Part shown: positions 33,466 through 42,896 of the stretch, one piece after another
Layout of the letters: the number at the start of each line of letters is the position of its first letter
How positions within the stretch are numbered: position 1 is the first letter of the stretch
NCBI RefSeq assembly: GCF_000006945.2
Contig: NC_003197.2
Location: 1,550,001 to 1,614,000, forward strand
Origin: Salmonella enterica subsp. enterica serovar Typhimurium str. LT2
GTDB taxonomy: Bacteria > Pseudomonadota > Gammaproteobacteria > Enterobacterales > Enterobacteriaceae
DNA length: 64,000 nt
Direction: 5' to 3'
Notes under the pieces: model-generated
Told to the model about the DNA's origin: nothing
The model's input: the letters and a program-made list of their open reading frames with translations, nothing else
Database searches by the model: none
Made by a program: the position numbers and the translations under genes

Positions 33466-34485
33466 ATGAAAAGCATCGTAATCGAAAAACCGAATACATT
33501 AACTATCGAAACGCGCGCGCTTCCGCAGCCTGCGCCGGGCGAAGTTCGTATTAAAGTGAAACTGGCGGGTATCTGCGGTTCCGACAGTCATATTTATCGG
33601 GGACATAATCCCTTTGCAAAATATCCCCGTGTCATAGGCCATGAATTTTTCGGTGTCATCGACGCGGTAGGCGACAACGTCAATCACGACCGGATAGGAG
33701 AACGGGTATCCGTCGATCCGGTGATCAGTTGCGGGCATTGTTACCCTTGTTCAGTCGGTAAACCCAATGTGTGTACCTCGCTGGTGGTGCTGGGCGTGCA
33801 TCGTGACGGCGGTTTCAGCGAGTATGCGGTGGCGCCGGCCCGTAATGCTCATCGCATACCGGACAACATCGCAGATCATCATGCCGTCATGGTTGAGCCG
33901 TTTACCATTGCGGCAAATGTGACGGGACAAGTGAATCCGACCGAGCAGGACGTGGCGCTTATCTATGGCGCAGGCCCGATGGGACTGACGACCGTACAGG
34001 CGCTGAAGGGGGTTTATCAGGTTAAAACGGTCATAGTCGTTGATCGCATTGAAGAGCGTTTAGCGATGGCGAAGCAGAGCGGCGCTGACTGGACCCTCAA
34101 TAATGGTCAACATTCACTGGCGGAATTTCTACAGCAGAAGGCGCTAAAGCCGACCTTGATTGTCGATGCCGCCTGTCATCCCGCTATCCTGCAAGAGGCG
34201 ATTACCCTTGCATCGCCTGCGGCACGCATTGTCCTGATGGGATTTTCCAGCGACCCGTGTGAGATTGTACAGCAGGGTATTACCGGAAAAGAGCTGGCTA
34301 TTTATTCATCGCGTCTTAATGCCAATAAATTCCCGGTCGTGATTGACTGGCTGAATAAAGGGCTTATTGATCCGGATAAGCTGATAACGCATACATTTGA
34401 TTATCAACATGTCACCGACGCGATTGAGCTTTTCGAGAAAGACCAGCGTCAATGCTGCAAAGTCTTACTCACGTTTGCGAAATAA
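33466..34485 (+). CDS. rspB: Zinc-dependent alcohol/polyol dehydrogenase RspB
   Basis: Medium-chain dehydrogenase of 339 residues. Catalytic zinc ligands Cys37, His59 and Glu60 (GHEFFG), structural zinc Cys89, Cys92, Cys95 and Cys103 (CGHCYPCSVGKPNVC) and the nucleotide motif GAGPMGL are present. It probably oxidises a sugar acid or polyol related to the RspA substrate. The ORF begins earlier in another frame of rspA; the true ATG is at 33466, with RBS TAAGGAGCG, 10 bases after the rspA stop. Confidence 0.95.
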   Translation: MKSIVIEKPNTLTIETRALPQPAPGEVRIKVKLAGICGSDSHIYRGHNPFAKYPRVIGHEFFGVIDAVGDNVNHDRIGERVSVDPVISCGHCYPCSVGKPNVCTSLVVLGVHRDGGFSEYAVAPARNAHRIPDNIADHHAVMVEPFTIAANVTGQVNPTEQDVALIYGAGPMGLTTVQALKGVYQVKTVIVVDRIEERLAMAKQSGADWTLNNGQHSLAEFLQQKALKPTLIVDAACHPAILQEAITLASPAARIVLMGFSSDPCEIVQQGITGKELAIYSSRLNANKFPVVIDWLNKGLIDPDKLITHTFDYQHVTDAIELFEKDQRQCCKVLLTFAK

Positions 34486-34538
34486 TATAAATACTTGCGA
34501 GTAAGTGGTACGCATCTTACCTCTTAGAGATTGCCTAT

Positions 34539-35918
34539 ATGACACAAATAAAGCATGAACGATCGACTCAGGATTTAGTGCGCGCTGCCGTATCTGGCTG
34601 GTTAGGCACCGCGCTTGAATTTATGGATTTTCAGTTATATTCACTAGGCGCGGCTCTGGTCTTCCATGAGATATTTTTCCCGGAACAGTCTGCCGCGATG
34701 GCGCTTATTCTGGCAATGGGCACCTATGGTGCAGGTTATATAGCCAGAATTATCGGCGCCTTTGTTTTTGGTAAAATGGGCGACCGCATCGGACGAAAAA
34801 AAGTATTGTTTATTACCATCACCATGATGGGGATCTGCACCACGCTGATTGGCGTACTGCCGACGTATGCGCAAATCGGCATTTTTGCGCCAGTATTACT
34901 GGTAACATTGCGAATTATACAGGGGCTGGGCGCCGGGGCGGAAATTTCCGGCGCGGGTACCATGCTGGCCGAGTATGCGCCGAAAGGAAAGCGTGGCATC
35001 ATTTCCTCGCTGGTCGCGATGGGCACCAATTGCGGTACGTTGAGCGCGACGGCGATCTGGGCGGTGATGTTCTTTGCGCTTGAACGCGAACAACTGATCG
35101 CCTGGGGATGGCGTATTCCTTTCCTGGCGAGCGTCGTTGTTATGATATTCGCGATCTGGCTGCGAATGAATCTGAAAGAAAGTCCGGTATTCGAAAAAGT
35201 AAGCGAAGGTGAAAAATCGCCAGCGTTAACGCCTGCGTCAGAAAATACATTGGGCGCGATGTTTACCAGCAAATCTTTCTGGCTGGCCACCGGTTTACGT
35301 TTTGGACAAGCGGGGAATTCAGGGCTTATTCAAACCTTCCTTGCCGGATATTTGGTTCAGACGTTATTATTTAACAAATCTATCCCAACCGATGCGTTAA
35401 TGATAAGTTCCGTAATTGGTTTTATCACTATCCCACTCTTGGGGTGGTTGTCCGATAAATACGGTCGTCGGCTGCCGTATATAATATTGAATATCTCCGC
35501 GATTATTCTCGCCTGACCGATGCTGTCTATTGTGGTAGATAAAACGTATAGCCCTGGCGTAATTATGGCGGCGCTCATTGTTATTCATAACTTTGCCGTG
35601 CTGGGATTATTTGCGCTGGAAAACATCACCATGGCGGAAATTTTCGGATCGCGTAATCGCTTCACCCGGATGGCGATTTCAAAAGAGGCAGGGGGGCTGG
35701 TGGCGGTCGGTTTTGGCCCCGTCCTCGCAGGGATCTTTTGTAACATGACCGATTCCTGGCTGCCCATCTTAATTATGCTGGTGCTCTACTCGTGTATTGG
35801 TCTGATTTCTGCGCTGTTGATGCCGGAGGTCAGAGATCGCGACCTGAGTCTGCCTGAGGATGCGGCGGAAGCGACAGCGGCAGAGAAGTTACGCCACTCC
35901 GCAACCCAGACGAGTTAA
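34539..35918 (+). pseudogene. ydfJ: MFS transporter YdfJ interrupted by one in-frame TGA
   Basis: Sugar-acid or organic-acid MFS transporter of 459 codons. It has the helix 2-3 motif (KMGDRIGRKKVLF), a GAGAEISGAGTMLAEYAPKGKRG segment and helices through the C-terminus. The frame is broken at codon 326, where TGA stands at 35514-35516 between ILA and PMLSIVVDK. The rest (35517-35918) is in the same frame with no further damage. The E. coli homologue reads Trp at this point from memory, so TGG to TGA is the likely change. The 325-residue product would lack about four helices. It could be a pseudogene, a sequencing error or a leaky UGA-C. Confidence 0.85.
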
Positions 35919-36061
35919 ATCGTGTCGACGGTATGGCCGGAACGCTAATGCGGTTTCGGCCATGCTGTCCGGTCACTTTTGTTTAATTAGCGTAAATCCA
36001 AATGCACCAGGGCAGGCGTTACTCTGCGACTGTTCCGCTTTCAGAATATAGAGGTTATAAA

Positions 36062-37528
36062 ATGCAAAACAGGCTTTTATCGGCAAAGGCGACGCTTCCT
36101 GATTACGATCGCGCGGCGCTGGCGGCGCGGATGGTCCATCTCGGTTTTGGCGCGTTTCATCGCGCGCATCAGGGGGTTTACACAGATATTCTGGCTGCGG
36201 AGCAGCATAGCGACTGGGGCTATTATGAGGTTAATCTTATTGGCGGCGAACAGCAGATTGCCGATCTAAAGCAGCAGGATAACCTCTATACCGTGGCGGA
36301 GATGTCGGCGGAAGCCTGGACGGCGCGTGTGGTGGGCGTCGTCAAAGCGGCGTTGCATGTCCAGGTTGATGGTCTGGAACGTGTGCTGGCGGCGATGTGC
36401 GAACCGCAAATAGCGATTGTGTCTCTGACCATTACCGAGAAAGGGTATTGTCATTCGCCAGCCACGGGCCAACTTCTGCTGGAACATCCCATGATTGCCG
36501 CCGACCTGCAAAATCCGCATCAACCGCTAACGGCACCGGGTATTATTGTCGAAGCGTTAGCGCGTCGTAAAGCCGCAGGCTTACCGGCATTTACCGTGAT
36601 GTCCTGCGATAACATGCCGGAAAATGGGCATGTGACGCGTCAGGTTGTGACGGCTTACGCCCGGGAGGTGGATGCGGAACTGGCGATATGGATCGAGCAA
36701 AACGTGACATTTCCGTCAACGATGGTTGATCGGATTGTCCCTGCGGTCACGCCGGAGACGCTGGATAAAATCGAACAACTGACCGGCGTGCGCGATCCGG
36801 CGGGCGTTGCCTGTGAACCGTTTCGTCAGTGGGTGATAGAGGATACGTTTGTGGCGGGTCGTCCGCTGTGGGAAAACGCGGGCGCGACGTTGGTCGCCGA
36901 CGTGGTTCCGTTTGAAGAGATGAAACTGCGAATGCTTAACGGCAGTCATTCATTCCTGGCTTATCTGGGGTATCTTGCCGGCTATCAGCATATTAATGAC
37001 TGCATGGCTGACGACAACTATCGTCTGACCGCGCAGGCGTTAATGTTACGCGAGCAGGCGCCCACGCTGAAAGTCCAGGGGGTAGATTTACAGCGTTATG
37101 CCGATCAGTTGATTGCGCGTTACCGTAATCCGGCGCTGCGTCATCGTACCTGGCAGATTGCGATGGATGGCAGCCAGAAACTTCCGCAGCGTATGCTGGA
37201 CTCCGTTCGCTGGCATCTTGCTAATCATAGCGATTTTGATTTGCTGGCGCTGGGCGTGGCGGGGTGGATGCGTTACGTTGGCGGCGTGGATGAGCAGGGT
37301 AAGGCGATCGACGTCAGCGATCCGCTATTGCCGGTTATTCAGCGCGCCGTGGCAAACAGTGAAGAAGGCGCCAGTCGTGTTAAGGCGCTGCTGGGAATGG
37401 CTGAAATTTTCGGCAACGATTTGCCGCAGGCGGCGCGGTTTACGCAAAAAGTGCAAGAAGCCTATGACAGTTTACTGACATATGGCGCGAAAGCGAGTGT
37501 GGCGAAATATGCCGAGCGGTTGAAATAG
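36062..37528 (+). CDS. ydfI: Mannitol/fructuronate dehydrogenase family oxidoreductase YdfI
   Basis: Polyol dehydrogenase of 488 residues, a member of the mannitol dehydrogenase / UxuB (fructuronate reductase) / UxaB family. It has the N-terminal NAD-binding start HLGFGAFHRAHQGVY (about 28-42) and the SCDNMPENG and KLRMLNGSHSFLAYLG segments of the active domain. D-mannonate oxidoreductase activity is likely, which fits the neighbouring rspA. The ATG at 36062 matches the E. coli start. Confidence 0.93.
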   Translation: MQNRLLSAKATLPDYDRAALAARMVHLGFGAFHRAHQGVYTDILAAEQHSDWGYYEVNLIGGEQQIADLKQQDNLYTVAEMSAEAWTARVVGVVKAALHVQVDGLERVLAAMCEPQIAIVSLTITEKGYCHSPATGQLLLEHPMIAADLQNPHQPLTAPGIIVEALARRKAAGLPAFTVMSCDNMPENGHVTRQVVTAYAREVDAELAIWIEQNVTFPSTMVDRIVPAVTPETLDKIEQLTGVRDPAGVACEPFRQWVIEDTFVAGRPLWENAGATLVADVVPFEEMKLRMLNGSHSFLAYLGYLAGYQHINDCMADDNYRLTAQALMLREQAPTLKVQGVDLQRYADQLIARYRNPALRHRTWQIAMDGSQKLPQRMLDSVRWHLANHSDFDLLALGVAGWMRYVGGVDEQGKAIDVSDPLLPVIQRAVANSEEGASRVKALLGMAEIFGNDLPQAARFTQKVQEAYDSLLTYGAKASVAKYAERLK

Positions 37529-37539
37529 CGTAACAGAGA

Positions 37540-37562
37540 CCCGGTAGCATTATGCTACCGGG
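37540..37562. terminator. Hairpin between ydfI and ydfZ
   Basis: Perfect 11-bp inverted repeat CCCGGTAGCAT / ATGCTACCGGG separated by one T, 12 bases after the ydfI stop. The convergent ydfZ ends at 37595. It is a likely bidirectional transcript end without T-runs. Confidence 0.55.
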
Positions 37563-37594
37563 AAGGCCGGAGCGGTTCTTAGCGGCCAGTGGTA

Positions 37595-37798
37595 TCAGTT
37601 CATGCCAAGACGAATCAGTTCGACCGGCGCGAATTTACCTTCACAACCTTCGACAATCACCGTTTTGCCGCGGCGAATTTGACCTGCATCCAGACCTTCG
37701 CTCTCAATGGCTTTGATAATCCCGGTATGACCCGTGCCGCTTATCATGACCCGGCTACCGGTAGTGATTGCGTTACGGTTACGATCGTATGTCATCAT
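37595..37798 (-). CDS. ydfZ: Small anaerobically induced protein YdfZ
   Basis: Soluble protein of 67 residues reading MMTYDRNRNAITTGSRVMIS at the start, close to E. coli YdfZ. The E. coli protein binds selenium loosely and is strongly induced by FNR without oxygen. The first of two adjacent ATG codons (37798) follows AAGGAGAAAA. There is one Cys (VEGCEGKFAP, about residue 53), and no selenocysteine codon. An FNR-like site is about 93 bases upstream. Confidence 0.93.
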   Translation of the reverse strand: MMTYDRNRNAITTGSRVMISGTGHTGIIKAIESEGLDAGQIRRGKTVIVEGCEGKFAPVELIRLGMN

Positions 37799-37890
37799 GG
37801 TGTTTTCTCCTTTCAAACTTACAGCCAAAGCCCGCAGGTTTCCCCGCATGACGGGCGACATATAAATACGCTTATCGTTGCGAATTTTTT

Positions 37891-37904
37891 TTGTTTTTGA
37901 TCAA
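37891..37904 (-). promoter_or_regulatory. FNR-like site upstream of ydfZ
   Basis: TTGTTTTTGATCAA (plus strand) matches the FNR consensus TTGAT-N4-ATCAA at 9 of 10 positions. It is about 93 bases upstream of the ydfZ start codon, in line with the known strong FNR activation of ydfZ. Confidence 0.7.
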
Positions 37905-37978
37905 GCTCACGGCTTTTTAGGCGGGAATGTGCAGGGTGAGAAAGCGGAGAAGGCGTCTCACCCCGACGTTAAAGGGGG

Positions 37979-38665
37979 TTACTCTTCGCTAAACCAGCCG
38001 CTGTTTTCCTGACGGATAAGCTGAACGGATTCGCTAATTTCCTGCAAATGCTGGGTCATTGCGCTCTCAACCGCATTGCCGTCACGATTTTCCAGCGCGG
38101 AGAAAATATCATGGTGCTGGCGCAACAACATCTCCGGCGGAGAAACATGATCCAGACTCATATAGCGAACCCGGTCGATTGTCGCTTTGATATTTTCAAT
38201 GGTATCCCACGCTAACTGGCAATCGGCGATCTGCGCCAGCTTTTGGTGGAAATCGTCATCAAGCTGGAAAAAATCATCAATCTGTTTGCGCTCGATAGCA
38301 ATATGTTGCAGGTGCAGGTTTTGCGCCAGTTGATAGCACTGGTTGTCGGTGATCATCGCCGCCGCACGGCGGACCACCGCGCATTCGATCGCCTGCCGAA
38401 CAAAGCAGCCATTCTGTACCTGAGAAAGCGAAATCTTATTCACATAACTACCGCGCTGAGGGCGGATCTGAATCAACCCATTTTCCGCCAGCTTTATAAA
38501 AGCCTCGCGCACCGGTTGACGCGAAACGTTAAAACGGGTTGAGACCTCTTTTTCTGATAGCGGCGTGCCAGGCGGGATAAGACAATGCACGATATCACGC
38601 CGAAGAATACGGTAAATTTGCTGGTTGACAGGCTGTGTAGGGTTAAGCTGCGTTTCGACGGTCAT
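37979..38665 (-). CDS. rspR: GntR-family repressor RspR (YdfH)
   Basis: FadR/VanR-type GntR regulator of 228 residues. The winged helix (about 15-80) reads KEVSTRFNVSRQPVREAFIKL. The C-terminal FCD domain has metal-ligand-like residues (LDDDFHQKLAQIADCQ). It represses rspAB in E. coli. The gene lies two loci away from rspAB and is monocistronic on the minus strand. Confidence 0.93.
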   Translation of the reverse strand: MTVETQLNPTQPVNQQIYRILRRDIVHCLIPPGTPLSEKEVSTRFNVSRQPVREAFIKLAENGLIQIRPQRGSYVNKISLSQVQNGCFVRQAIECAVVRRAAAMITDNQCYQLAQNLHLQHIAIERKQIDDFFQLDDDFHQKLAQIADCQLAWDTIENIKATIDRVRYMSLDHVSPPEMLLRQHHDIFSALENRDGNAVESAMTQHLQEISESVQLIRQENSGWFSEE

Positions 38666-38794
38666 TCATTCTTACTTTTTAGGCGGTTGACCCGGATACT
38701 CTACCACTTTTCCGTGGTGGTCTATACCGATCATGTTTCTGGTTGCAGATACGTTTGCCAGGGATTACCCGGCCCGCAGACCGGGTATAACCCC

Positions 38795-39541
38795 TTAGCT
38801 ACGGTGGACGCTGAGCCCTGCGAAGGATTGGGTAACAGGCATCATTTCAACGGTATTAATATTCACATGCGCGGGGAGCGTGGCCACCCACCATACCGCT
38901 TCGGTAATGTCTTCTGGCGTGAGCGCGGTGGTATTTTCGTAAGTTTTACCCGCTTTCTCATCGTCGCCTTTGAAACGGACGCTGGAAAACTCGGTACCGC
39001 CAACCAGACCCGGTTCAATGTCGGTCACGCGAACCGCCGTGCCGTGTAAATCCGTGCGCAAATTCAGGCTAAACTGGCGCACAAAGGCTTTCGTCGCGCC
39101 ATAGACGTTGCCACCAGCATAAGGCCAACTGCCGGCGGTTGAACCGATGTTAATGATATGACCGCGATTACGTTCGACCATTCCTGGCAGCACGGCGCGG
39201 GTCATATAAATTAAGCCTTTATTATTAGTATCGATCATAGTTTCCCAGTCTTCTACGCTGGCTTTATGCGCCGGTTCAAGACCCAGCGCCAGACCGGCGT
39301 TATTGACCAGCACATCAATATCGCGCCACTGCGCAGGCAGAGAGGCCATCATCTCTTCGATGGCCGCGCGGTTGCGCACGTCCAGTTGGGCGGTCAATAC
39401 GTTCTCGCCAAGCTCATCTTTTAACGCTTGCAGGCGTTCATGACGACGTCCCGTGGCAATGACTTTATGTCCATTCTCAACAAAACGGCGTGCAATGCAC
39501 TCGCCAAACCCTGCGGTTGCTCCAGTTACTAAAACGATCAT
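38795..39541 (-). CDS. ydfG: NADP-dependent 3-hydroxy acid / malonic semialdehyde dehydrogenase YdfG
   Basis: Short-chain dehydrogenase of 248 residues. The cofactor motif TGATAGFG (6-13), NNAG near 80, and the triad Ser134, Tyr147 and Lys151 (NVYGATKAF) are present. The enzyme oxidises L-allo-threonine, serine and 3-hydroxy acids and in E. coli reduces malonic semialdehyde, detoxifying a uracil-degradation intermediate. The start at 39541 (MIVLVTGA) gives the E. coli length; the ORF start at 39556 would add five residues. Confidence 0.95.
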   Translation of the reverse strand: MIVLVTGATAGFGECIARRFVENGHKVIATGRRHERLQALKDELGENVLTAQLDVRNRAAIEEMMASLPAQWRDIDVLVNNAGLALGLEPAHKASVEDWETMIDTNNKGLIYMTRAVLPGMVERNRGHIINIGSTAGSWPYAGGNVYGATKAFVRQFSLNLRTDLHGTAVRVTDIEPGLVGGTEFSSVRFKGDDEKAGKTYENTTALTPEDITEAVWWVATLPAHVNINTVEMMPVTQSFAGLSVHRS

Positions 39542-39679
39542 CACACAGTTCCTCAACGCTTTTTGTGTTGTATTACCATAGCACGCGGCGTTTATGAAAG
39601 GGTAATCCTGGTTAACACGGTTGCGGTCAGCATAGGGGGAAGCTTACTCTTATGATCAACCTATTTTCAGGAGTGAAAA

Positions 39680-41722
39680 ATGTCGACGAATCCTTTGTTA
39701 GACCAGAGTATGTTGCCTTATCAGGCACCGCGTTTTGATCGGATCAAAGATTGCCATTATCGTCCTGCTTTTGATGAGGGCGTGCGGCAAAAACGCGTGG
39801 AAATCGAGGCCATCGTCAATCATCCGGCGGCCCCTGACTTTACGAATACGCTTCTGGCGCTGGAGCAAAGTGGGGCGCTTCTGTCACGCGTCACCAGCGT
39901 TTTTTTCGCGATGACGGCCGCGCACACTAACGATGAACTCCAGCGGTTGGATGAGGCCTTTTCTGCCGAGCTGGCGGCGCTCTCCAACGATATTTATCTG
40001 AATAGCGCGTTATTCGCTCGCGTGGATGCCGTCTGGCAACAGCGTCACTCACTGGGGCTGGATGATGAGTCGCTACGGTTGGTCGATGTGATCCATCAGC
40101 GTTTTGTGTTGGCAGGCGCGCAGCTTGCCGAAGAGGATAAAGCGCGACTGAAGGTATTGAATACTGAATCCGCGACCTTAATGAGTCAGTTTAATCAGCG
40201 TCTGCTGGCGGCAAGTAAAGCGGGCGGGCTGGCGGTAGATGACGCGCATTGCCTGGCAGGATTAAGCCCGGAAGAAATGACCGTCGCTGCTGAAGCGGCG
40301 CGTGAAAAAGGCCTGGAGGAGCGCTGGTTCATTCCGCTCCTTAATACGACGCAACAGCCTGCGCTTGCTACGCTGCGCGATCGCCAGACCCGCGAAAATT
40401 TATTCGCAGCGTCATGGACTCGGGCGGAAAAAGGAGATGCCCACGATACCCGCGCTATCGTTCAGCGTCTGGTAGAGATTCGTCGCTGTCAGGCAAAACT
40501 ACTGGGTTTCCCCAATTATGCCGCATGGAAAATGGCCGATCAGATGGCGAAAACGCCGCAAGCCGCACTGAGCTTTATGCGTGGCATTGTGCCGCCAGCG
40601 CGTCAGCGGGTACTCAATGAACAGGCGGAAATTCAGAACGTCATTGATGGTGAGCAGGGCGGCTACACCGTTCAGGCCTGGGACTGGATGTTCTATGCCG
40701 AACAGGTACGGCGGGAAAAATATGCGTTAGATGAAGCGCAACTGAAGCCCTATTTTGCCTTAAATACGGTGTTGCAAGAGGGGGTTTTCTGGACCGCCAA
40801 CCAGCTATTCGGCATCACCTTCGTCGAGCGTTTTGACATTCCGGTGTATCACCCTGATGTTCGGGTGTGGGAGATTTTCGATTCCGATGGTGTCGGCATG
40901 GCGTTATTTTATGGCGACTTCTTCGCGCGGGACTCGAAAAGCGGCGGCGCGTGGATGGGGAATTTTGTCGAGCAATCCACACTCAATGAAACCCGGCCCG
41001 TTATATACAACGTATGTAACTATCAGAAACCTGTTGATGGGCAGCCTGCATTACTGCTTTGGGACGACGTTATTACACTCTTCCATGAGTTTGGTCATAC
41101 GTTGCATGGTTTGTTTGCCGTCCAGCGTTATGCCACGCTTTCAGGTACCAATACGCCCCGCGACTTTGTCGAGTTTCCCTCCCAGATTAATGAGCATTGG
41201 GCGAGCCATCCACGTGTGTTCGAACGCTACGCGCGTCATGTCGACAGCGGTGAAAAAATGCCTGCTGATTTACAGGAAAGAATGCGCAAGGCGAGTTTAT
41301 TTAATAAAGGTTACGATATGACTGAATTGCTCGGCGCCGCATTGCTGGATATGCGCTGGCATATGCTGGAGGAGAGCGTAGCAGAGCAGTCTGTCGCTGA
41401 GTTCGAGCAGCAGGCGCTGGCCGCCGAGCATCTTGATTTACCGGCAGTGCCGCCCCGCTATCGCAGCAGTTATTTTGCCCATATCTTCGGCGGCGGCTAT
41501 GCAGCGGGATACTACGCCTATCTGTGGACGCAAATGTTAGCGGATGACGGTTATCAATGGTTTGTAGAGCAGGGCGGCCTGACGCGTGAAAACGGGCAGC
41601 GTTTTCGTGATGCTATCCTTGCCCGGGGGAATAGTACTGATTTAGAAACGCTTTATTCAGCCTGGCGTGGACATGAACCGCATATTGACCCCATGTTGCA
41701 ATATCGTGGGCTCGATCGCTAA
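39680..41722 (+). CDS. dcp: Peptidyl-dipeptidase Dcp
   Basis: Zinc metallopeptidase of family M3 (680 residues) that removes C-terminal dipeptides. The zinc site HEFGH is at 469-473. The substrate-binding Tyr/His block is seen near the end (AHIFGGGYAAGYYAYLW). The Salmonella enzyme was among the first described and serves in peptide use. The ATG at 39680 follows CAGGAGTG. It is divergent from ydfG. Confidence 0.97.
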   Translation: MSTNPLLDQSMLPYQAPRFDRIKDCHYRPAFDEGVRQKRVEIEAIVNHPAAPDFTNTLLALEQSGALLSRVTSVFFAMTAAHTNDELQRLDEAFSAELAALSNDIYLNSALFARVDAVWQQRHSLGLDDESLRLVDVIHQRFVLAGAQLAEEDKARLKVLNTESATLMSQFNQRLLAASKAGGLAVDDAHCLAGLSPEEMTVAAEAAREKGLEERWFIPLLNTTQQPALATLRDRQTRENLFAASWTRAEKGDAHDTRAIVQRLVEIRRCQAKLLGFPNYAAWKMADQMAKTPQAALSFMRGIVPPARQRVLNEQAEIQNVIDGEQGGYTVQAWDWMFYAEQVRREKYALDEAQLKPYFALNTVLQEGVFWTANQLFGITFVERFDIPVYHPDVRVWEIFDSDGVGMALFYGDFFARDSKSGGAWMGNFVEQSTLNETRPVIYNVCNYQKPVDGQPALLLWDDVITLFHEFGHTLHGLFAVQRYATLSGTNTPRDFVEFPSQINEHWASHPRVFERYARHVDSGEKMPADLQERMRKASLFNKGYDMTELLGAALLDMRWHMLEESVAEQSVAEFEQQALAAEHLDLPAVPPRYRSSYFAHIFGGGYAAGYYAYLWTQMLADDGYQWFVEQGGLTRENGQRFRDAILARGNSTDLETLYSAWRGHEPHIDPMLQYRGLDR

Positions 41723-41729
41723 GCTGATA

Positions 41730-41756
41730 CGGTTGTTCGGCACTGTCGAACAACCG
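41730..41756. terminator. Hairpin after dcp
   Basis: Perfect 10-bp inverted repeat CGGTTGTTCG / CGAACAACCG with a 7-base loop, 7 bases after the dcp stop. No T-run follows. Confidence 0.6.
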
Positions 41757-42066
41757 CCTGAAAATGAATCCTGAACTTCTGATGACAGCCAGTTAAATTT
41801 ATGGGGTTAAGTTGTCTGAATATAAAGAGGGCGTGCATTCGGATTTTTCTACTTATTTTTCCGTGGTGGCTTGATTGCCAAAGATTTATTACCGCTTCGC
41901 TGTTGATGTTTTCAAAAAATATATCTTCCGCCATGTGATGGTATTATGTAAATAATGCAGAAATGAATTTGACACTGCGCACAGGGCGACTAGATTTAGA
42001 ACTGTATCACATGATATGAGAAGACATATCATATTTAAAACGCAACATCATCATGAGGATTATATT
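41757..42066. other. Intergenic region before the KGG protein gene
   Basis: 310 bases, AT-rich, without a convincing gene. An ORF at 41719-41934 on the minus strand has no recognisable homology. The promoter of the KGG protein must be here; a sigma-S type promoter would be expected for this family but was not resolved. Confidence 0.5.
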
Positions 42067-42249
42067 ATGGCAGAACATCGCGGCGGTTCCGGTAATTTTG
42101 CAGAAGATAAAGAGAAAGCCTCAGAAGCAGGTCGTAAAGGCGGCCAGCATAGCGGTGGGAACTTTAAAAACGACCCACAACGTGCATCTGAAGCGGGTAA
42201 AAAAGGTGGCCAAAATAGCCACAGTGGTGGACGGAAATCCGGCAATTAA
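42067..42249 (+). CDS. KGG-repeat stress protein (YciG/YmdF family)
   Basis: Small hydrophilic protein of 60 residues with two copies of the KGG motif (SEAGRKGGQHSGGNF, SEAGKKGGQNSHSGG) preceded by MAEHRGGSGNFAEDKEKA. It belongs to the stress-induced bacterial acidophilic repeat family with YciG, YmdF and GsiB. YciG is RpoS-dependent and needed for flagellar motility in E. coli. The gene (STM1513-like) is not at this place in E. coli K-12. The ATG at 42067 follows TGAGGATTAT. Confidence 0.85.
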   Translation: MAEHRGGSGNFAEDKEKASEAGRKGGQHSGGNFKNDPQRASEAGKKGGQNSHSGGRKSGN

Positions 42250-42297
42250 TTTTACTGCTGATATTTCATAAATATATTCTGAAATATTGCACATACG

Positions 42298-42325
42298 ATG
42301 CGGGCCATAGGCTCGCATTTTTTTA
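42298..42325 (+). terminator. Rho-independent terminator of the KGG protein gene
   Basis: Stem ATGCGGGCC / GGCTCGCAT with one G-U wobble and loop ATA, followed by seven T residues, 48 bases past the stop. Confidence 0.88.
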
Positions 42326-42368
42326 TTCTGACCGGGAGTTATTCTGACCGGTCAGATGAAATTATTGT

Positions 42369-42896
42369 TTATGCTTTCTTCGTTAACAGAAAAAGCAATT
42401 CAGCGAGGGCGAAGCGTACGCATTTTTCCAATACTTCCTGACAATCTCCGTTGAAATGTTGTCGGCTTGTAAAAGTTGTATTGTTAATATTCCAGGCAAA
42501 CCAAACTGTGCCCGCCGGCGTGCCATCTTCGCCGCCTTCCGGACCGCCATAGCCGCTGATCGCTATGCTGATATTGACCTCAGCCTGATCCTTAGCGCCC
42601 TGTGCCATTTCAGTAACAACCGCTTCGCTGACGGCGGTATGTTCGGCAAGACTGTGGCGTTGTACGCGTAAGATTTTTGCTTTGGCTTCATCAGTAAAGG
42701 TGACATACCCCACACCGTAAAATGAGGGCGTATCTTCTGCTGCGCACAATGCTGAAGCCAGTTTCCCGCCAGTGCAGGATTCTGCAGTGGTCAGACGGAG
42801 TTTCTGGTTAACCAGTAAATCACCAAGTTTTTTTGTCAGGCTATCGACGGATTCGGCTTCATCAAGGGTGACAATATCGTGCTGTTCTAATCTCAT
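42369..42896 (-). CDS. ydeJ: CinA C-terminal-domain protein YdeJ
   Basis: Stand-alone CinA C-terminal domain of 175 residues, the family of nicotinamide-mononucleotide deamidase PncC. The Ser-containing signature TAESCTGGKLASALC (about 38-52) and the SGYGGPEGGEDGTPAGTVWFAW segment (about 115-135) are intact. A paralogue, PncC (YgaD), is the main deamidase in enterics, so YdeJ activity is uncertain. It converges on the KGG protein gene. Confidence 0.88.
   Translation of the reverse strand: MRLEQHDIVTLDEAESVDSLTKKLGDLLVNQKLRLTTAESCTGGKLASALCAAEDTPSFYGVGYVTFTDEAKAKILRVQRHSLAEHTAVSEAVVTEMAQGAKDQAEVNISIAISGYGGPEGGEDGTPAGTVWFAWNINNTTFTSRQHFNGDCQEVLEKCVRFALAELLFLLTKKA

Noticed and set aside
35514..35516. 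Selenocysteine codon in ydfJ
   Set aside because: The TGA replaces a Trp in a membrane transporter, and no SECIS-like hairpin follows at the required distance. A nonsense change is simpler.
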